Assembly (NCBI GenBank): GCA_934255435.1
Contig: CAKQNZ010000026.1
Coordinates: 1 to 17,711 of the forward strand
DNA length: 17,711 bases
Source of the DNA: an uncultured Clostridia bacterium
GTDB lineage: Bacteria > Bacillota > Clostridia > Peptostreptococcales > Anaerovoracaceae
Reading direction: 5' to 3'
Shown here: positions 15,580 through 17,711 of the stretch, piece by piece
Numbering within the stretch: the first letter of the stretch is position 1
Layout: each line of letters starts with the position of its first letter
Program-made: the position numbers and the translations under genes
The notes under the pieces: model-generated
The model's database searches: none
What the model was told of the DNA's origin: nothing
What the model saw: only the letters and a program-made list of their open reading frames with translations

Positions 15580-15608
15580 TTAACAGAAATCTTATATTCG
15601 TGTATTAT
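15580..15608 (+). promoter_or_regulatory. Promoter of the OmpR-type regulator/kinase operon
   Basis: -35 TTAACA (15580-15585), 17-nt spacer, -10 TATTAT (15603-15608), overlapping a second possible -10 TATAAT at 15606-15611. A leader of about 40 nt precedes the ribosome-binding site AAAGAGG. Confidence 0.65.
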
Positions 15609-15634
15609 AATGAAAACATCCATAAATATAAGAT
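15589..15634. promoter_or_regulatory. 10-bp inverted repeat flanking the regulator's -10 and start site
   Basis: ATCTTATATT (15589-15598) and AATATAAGAT (15625-15634) are perfect inverse copies 26 bp apart, enclosing the -10 region and predicted start. A direct repeat AGATATAAAA also occurs at 15550-15559 and 15631-15640. These are candidate binding sites for autoregulation; in such AT-rich DNA some repeats arise by chance. Confidence 0.4.
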
Positions 15635-15656
15635 ATAAAACTAAAGAGGCTTTTCT

Positions 15657-16334
15657 ATGCATATTCTGGTCGTTGAAGACGAACGTGCGCTTTGCGAGAC
15701 TATTGTCCGCAGCCTGCGGCGTCTTGCATACAGTGTGGATTTTTGCTATGACGGAAATGAAGCGATCGAGCTGCTCAGCATTGAGCGATATGATCTTGTT
15801 CTGCTCGATCTGAACCTGCCTGGAATTGACGGCATGACGGTACTGCGAACGCTGCGACAGACAGACAGGGATACACGAGTGCTGATCCTGTCTGCACGCA
15901 TCGAGGTTTCTGACAAGGTCGGCGGTCTGGACGCCGGAGCCAACGATTATCTGGCAAAGCCCTTCCATCTGGATGAACTCGAGGCACGAATACGAAGTCT
16001 TGCCCTGCGGCAGTTCACGCAAAATGATGTGGTTCTGTCCTGCGGGCAGCTTACCTTTGATACCAGATCGCGCACTGCCACTGCTGCCGGACATGAACTT
16101 ACCTTCACAAGGAAAGAGACGGGTATCTTTGAATACCTGATGCTCCATCAGGGACGTCCTGTCAGCCAGGAAGAGCTGCTTGACCATGTGTGGGATAACA
16201 GTGTTGACAATTTCAGCAACTCGATACGGGTACATATTTCCTCTCTGCGGAAAAAGCTGCGTGCTGCTCTCGGATACGATCCCATCCGTAACCGTATCGG
16301 CGAGGGATATGTCATGGAGGATAAAGAAATATGA
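15657..16334 (+). CDS. OmpR/PhoB-type response regulator
   Basis: 225 residues. The receiver domain (about 1-115) has E7-D8, phosphoacceptor D51 (LVLLDLNLPG), the LILSAR switch segment and K101 (LAKPF). The C-terminal winged helix (about 125-222) contains ELTFTRKETGIFEYLMLHQGRPVSQEELLDHVW, NSIRVHISSLRKKL and the wing RIGEGYVM. It resembles QseB/PmrA-type regulators. The start at ATG 15657 follows AAAGAGG by 7 nt. The stop overlaps the start of the kinase gene by 4 bp (ATGA), so the two are coupled. It is divergent from the TlpA-like lipoprotein gene, with both promoters in a 100-bp AT-rich interval. All catalytic residues are intact. Confidence 0.95.
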   Translation: MHILVVEDERALCETIVRSLRRLAYSVDFCYDGNEAIELLSIERYDLVLLDLNLPGIDGMTVLRTLRQTDRDTRVLILSARIEVSDKVGGLDAGANDYLAKPFHLDELEARIRSLALRQFTQNDVVLSCGQLTFDTRSRTATAAGHELTFTRKETGIFEYLMLHQGRPVSQEELLDHVWDNSVDNFSNSIRVHISSLRKKLRAALGYDPIRNRIGEGYVMEDKEI

Positions 16335-17494
16335 AGAAGATATCTATGCAATGGCGGATAACTCTGATGACTGCACTTCTGATCTGTGTGACCTGCGTAT
16401 CCATGAACCTGCTGCTTGGCTACTCCGGCACACATTACATGGATTCCATCGGCACTTATATGTCCAGATACGGCAATACAGAGGAAATCAAACCGGATTA
16501 TTTCGATCCCGAGCATGTGAGGCCTGACCAGGATCTGACCATCGTCATCCATGGGGCACAGGATTCCTTTATCGTTACCAACTGGTATATCACGGCAGTG
16601 GTTACACTGATCAGCGGAGTTATTGCGTACTTCGTCAGCGGTCATGTAATGAAACCATTACGCAGCTTTGCCTCACGTGTGGAAAATGTTCAGCCGAGCA
16701 ACCTCTCAGACATGAAGATCACAGATGACGTGCTGCCGGAGTTCCGTGGTTTCATCAGTTCTTTCAATCAGATGCTGGATCGTCTGGACGAAGGCTTTTC
16801 TGCACAGCGACAGTTCACCGGGAATGCCGCCCATGAACTGCAAACCCCGCTTGCGCTGATGCAGGCTCAGCTTGAGCTGTTTTCCGCTGAACATCCTGAT
16901 GTGCTGCCGAAGACGGCAGACTTCCTCCGGCTTTTGAGTGAACAGACAGAGCGTATGACACAGATGACAAAAACATTGCTGGAGATGAGCGAGCTTCGTA
17001 CTGTGGCATGTACTGACCACGTTCAGGTAGTCCACATGATCGAAGAGATCTTTGCAGATCTTGCCCCATTGGCTGAGAAAAATGGCATCACCCTCGAACA
17101 TGACGGCGATGGCATCGTTAACGGTAGTGATACGCTGATCTATCGTCTGCTCTTCAATCTGACCGAAAACGCCATACGATACAACCGTCCAGGCGGTACT
17201 GTGCATGTCTGTGTGTCAGAGGAAGAAAAGCAGCTTATTATCCGTTTTTCTGACACTGGCTGTGGCATTCCGAAAGAATACTGTGAAAGTATATTTCAGC
17301 CATTTTTCCGAGTGGACAGATCCCGCAGCCGGGAATACGGGGGTGCAGGTCTCGGCCTATCGCTGGTGTGGGAGATAGCTGCGCTTCATGACGGAGAAGT
17401 TAGAGTGGAAGAAAGCTCTGATGAGGGAACTACTATAGCAGTAAAGTTCCCTGCTGATCGTTGCGGTAAAACGCCGGATCATATACACACATAA
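16331..17494 (+). CDS. OmpR-partner sensor histidine kinase (HisKA type)
   Basis: 387 residues. TM1 (about 8-30), a short extracellular loop of about 53 residues, TM2 (about 84-103), a HAMP linker (104-156), then DHp with H168 in AAHELQTPL, N-box NLTENAIRYN (276-285), G1 SDTGCGIP (307-314), F-box IFQPFFRVDRS and G2 GGAGLGLSLV (337-346). The Gln in HELQTPL instead of the common Arg is a mild variant. The complete set of motifs predicts an active kinase for the regulator encoded just upstream (4-bp overlap). The sensor loop is small and acidic and has no recognisable domain, so the signal is unknown; the membrane helices or loop may sense envelope or redox state given the divergent TlpA-like gene. 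The stop is followed at once by A-rich DNA and a hairpin. Confidence 0.95.
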   Translation: MKKISMQWRITLMTALLICVTCVSMNLLLGYSGTHYMDSIGTYMSRYGNTEEIKPDYFDPEHVRPDQDLTIVIHGAQDSFIVTNWYITAVVTLISGVIAYFVSGHVMKPLRSFASRVENVQPSNLSDMKITDDVLPEFRGFISSFNQMLDRLDEGFSAQRQFTGNAAHELQTPLALMQAQLELFSAEHPDVLPKTADFLRLLSEQTERMTQMTKTLLEMSELRTVACTDHVQVVHMIEEIFADLAPLAEKNGITLEHDGDGIVNGSDTLIYRLLFNLTENAIRYNRPGGTVHVCVSEEEKQLIIRFSDTGCGIPKEYCESIFQPFFRVDRSRSREYGGAGLGLSLVWEIAALHDGEVRVEESSDEGTTIAVKFPADRCGKTPDHIHT

Positions 17495-17537
17495 AAAAGT
17501 GCAGGACAGGTATCCATAACTCAGTCTGACGTCCTGC
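17493..17537 (-). terminator. Possible minus-strand terminator after the kinase gene
   Basis: GCAGGAC (17501-17507) and GTCCTGC (17531-17537) form a perfect 7-bp inverted repeat with a 23-nt loop. On the minus strand the stem is followed within 2 nt by TTTTTT, so it would stop transcription coming from the right. The long loop makes it a weak call. No T run follows on the plus strand. Confidence 0.4.
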
Positions 17538-17538
17538 T

Positions 17539-17557
17539 CAAGCTCTACCGGAGCTTG
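17539..17557. repeat. 7-bp inverted repeat downstream of the kinase gene
   Basis: CAAGCTC and GAGCTTG enclose 5 nt. The repeat lies directly after the preceding hairpin. It may protect or end the kinase transcript, but it lacks a T run. Apart from these hairpins, a T-arm-like 13-mer and the terminator at the edge, I see no gene in 17495-17711. Confidence 0.4.
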
Positions 17558-17687
17558 CAGCTTCACGCTCAGGCCCTTTCGCCCTTTTACCCGAAGAGCT
17601 GGAAGCGATTCGCATGGTAAAACGGACAGCGTAGTCGCAGACGTAGGAGTGAGCATAGCGAACGTTGGGTTCGAATCCCATTGATTT

Positions 17688-17711
17688 AAAAAAAATACGC
17701 CTTTTCAGGCG
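17688..17711 (-). terminator. Rho-independent terminator of a gene beyond the right edge
   Basis: On the minus strand CGCCT-GAAA-AGGCG, a 5-bp GC-rich stem with a GAAA tetraloop, is followed by TA and eight T. This predicts a minus-strand gene or RNA ending just outside the window; the stem may extend past the edge. Confidence 0.75.

Noticed and set aside
15561..16235. 224-codon minus-strand open frame
   Set aside because: Antisense to the OmpR-type regulator, which has every expected catalytic residue.
17600..17687. A possible tRNA gene (A-box-like TGGTAAAACGG and T-arm-like GGTTCGAATCC)
   Set aside because: The 5' and 3' ends cannot form a 7-bp acceptor stem, no D-stem partner for GTAA is present, and the T stem has a T-T mismatch. 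Kept only as a finding, not as a tRNA feature.

Overview
The window looks like a chromosomal segment of a low-to-mid GC Gram-positive anaerobe of the Bacillota, most likely class Clostridia. The grounds are strong GGAGG-type ribosome-binding sites before nearly every gene, lipoproteins with short Lys-rich signal peptides, a TTG start, AT-rich sigma-A-like promoters, and a phosphate acetyltransferase/phosphoketolase pair. I would not assign a genus. Thirteen genes between positions 1 and 15495 lie on the minus strand; the last two (15657-17494) lie on the plus strand, so the main strand switch is at about 15.5 kb.

Region 1 (1-2960) is acetyl-phosphate metabolism: pta, then a phosphoketolase gene cut by the left edge. 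A clear terminator separates them. The pta promoter is good and is followed by a perfect 10-bp inverted repeat at the start of the transcript. Region 2 (3007-8308) is an envelope block. Two small lipoproteins with nearly the same signal peptide flank a four-gene cluster: an SPFH/YdjI-like protein with three zinc ribbons, a DUF4428 protein with 111-bp tandem repeats, a YdjG-like double zinc-ribbon membrane protein, and a YdjH-like TPM-domain protein. This corresponds to the B. subtilis ydjGHI set that works with a PspA paralogue, but no PspA gene is in the window. Region 3 (8401-9978) is one large secreted protein with an Ala/Glu/Pro-rich linker and probable beta-sandwich domains.

Region 4 (10179-13875) is a translationally coupled three-gene signalling operon: a 7TM sensor whose kinase half has lost the phosphoacceptor His and the N-box Asn, an intact HDxIGQ-type histidine kinase, and a LuxR-type response regulator. 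Region 5 (13964-15495) holds a DUF4186 gene and a TlpA-like thioredoxin lipoprotein. Region 6 (15540-17494) is a conventional OmpR-type regulator and kinase, divergent from the TlpA-like gene; the two promoters have mirror-image -35 boxes 10 bp apart. The right end (17495-17711) has no gene I can support; it carries hairpins, a tRNA T-arm-like 13-mer, and a strong minus-strand terminator for a gene beyond the edge.

The most unusual items are the PspA-less SPFH/zinc-ribbon/TPM cluster and the pseudokinase-kinase-regulator operon. Family assignments come from recognising motifs by eye; no database search was run.
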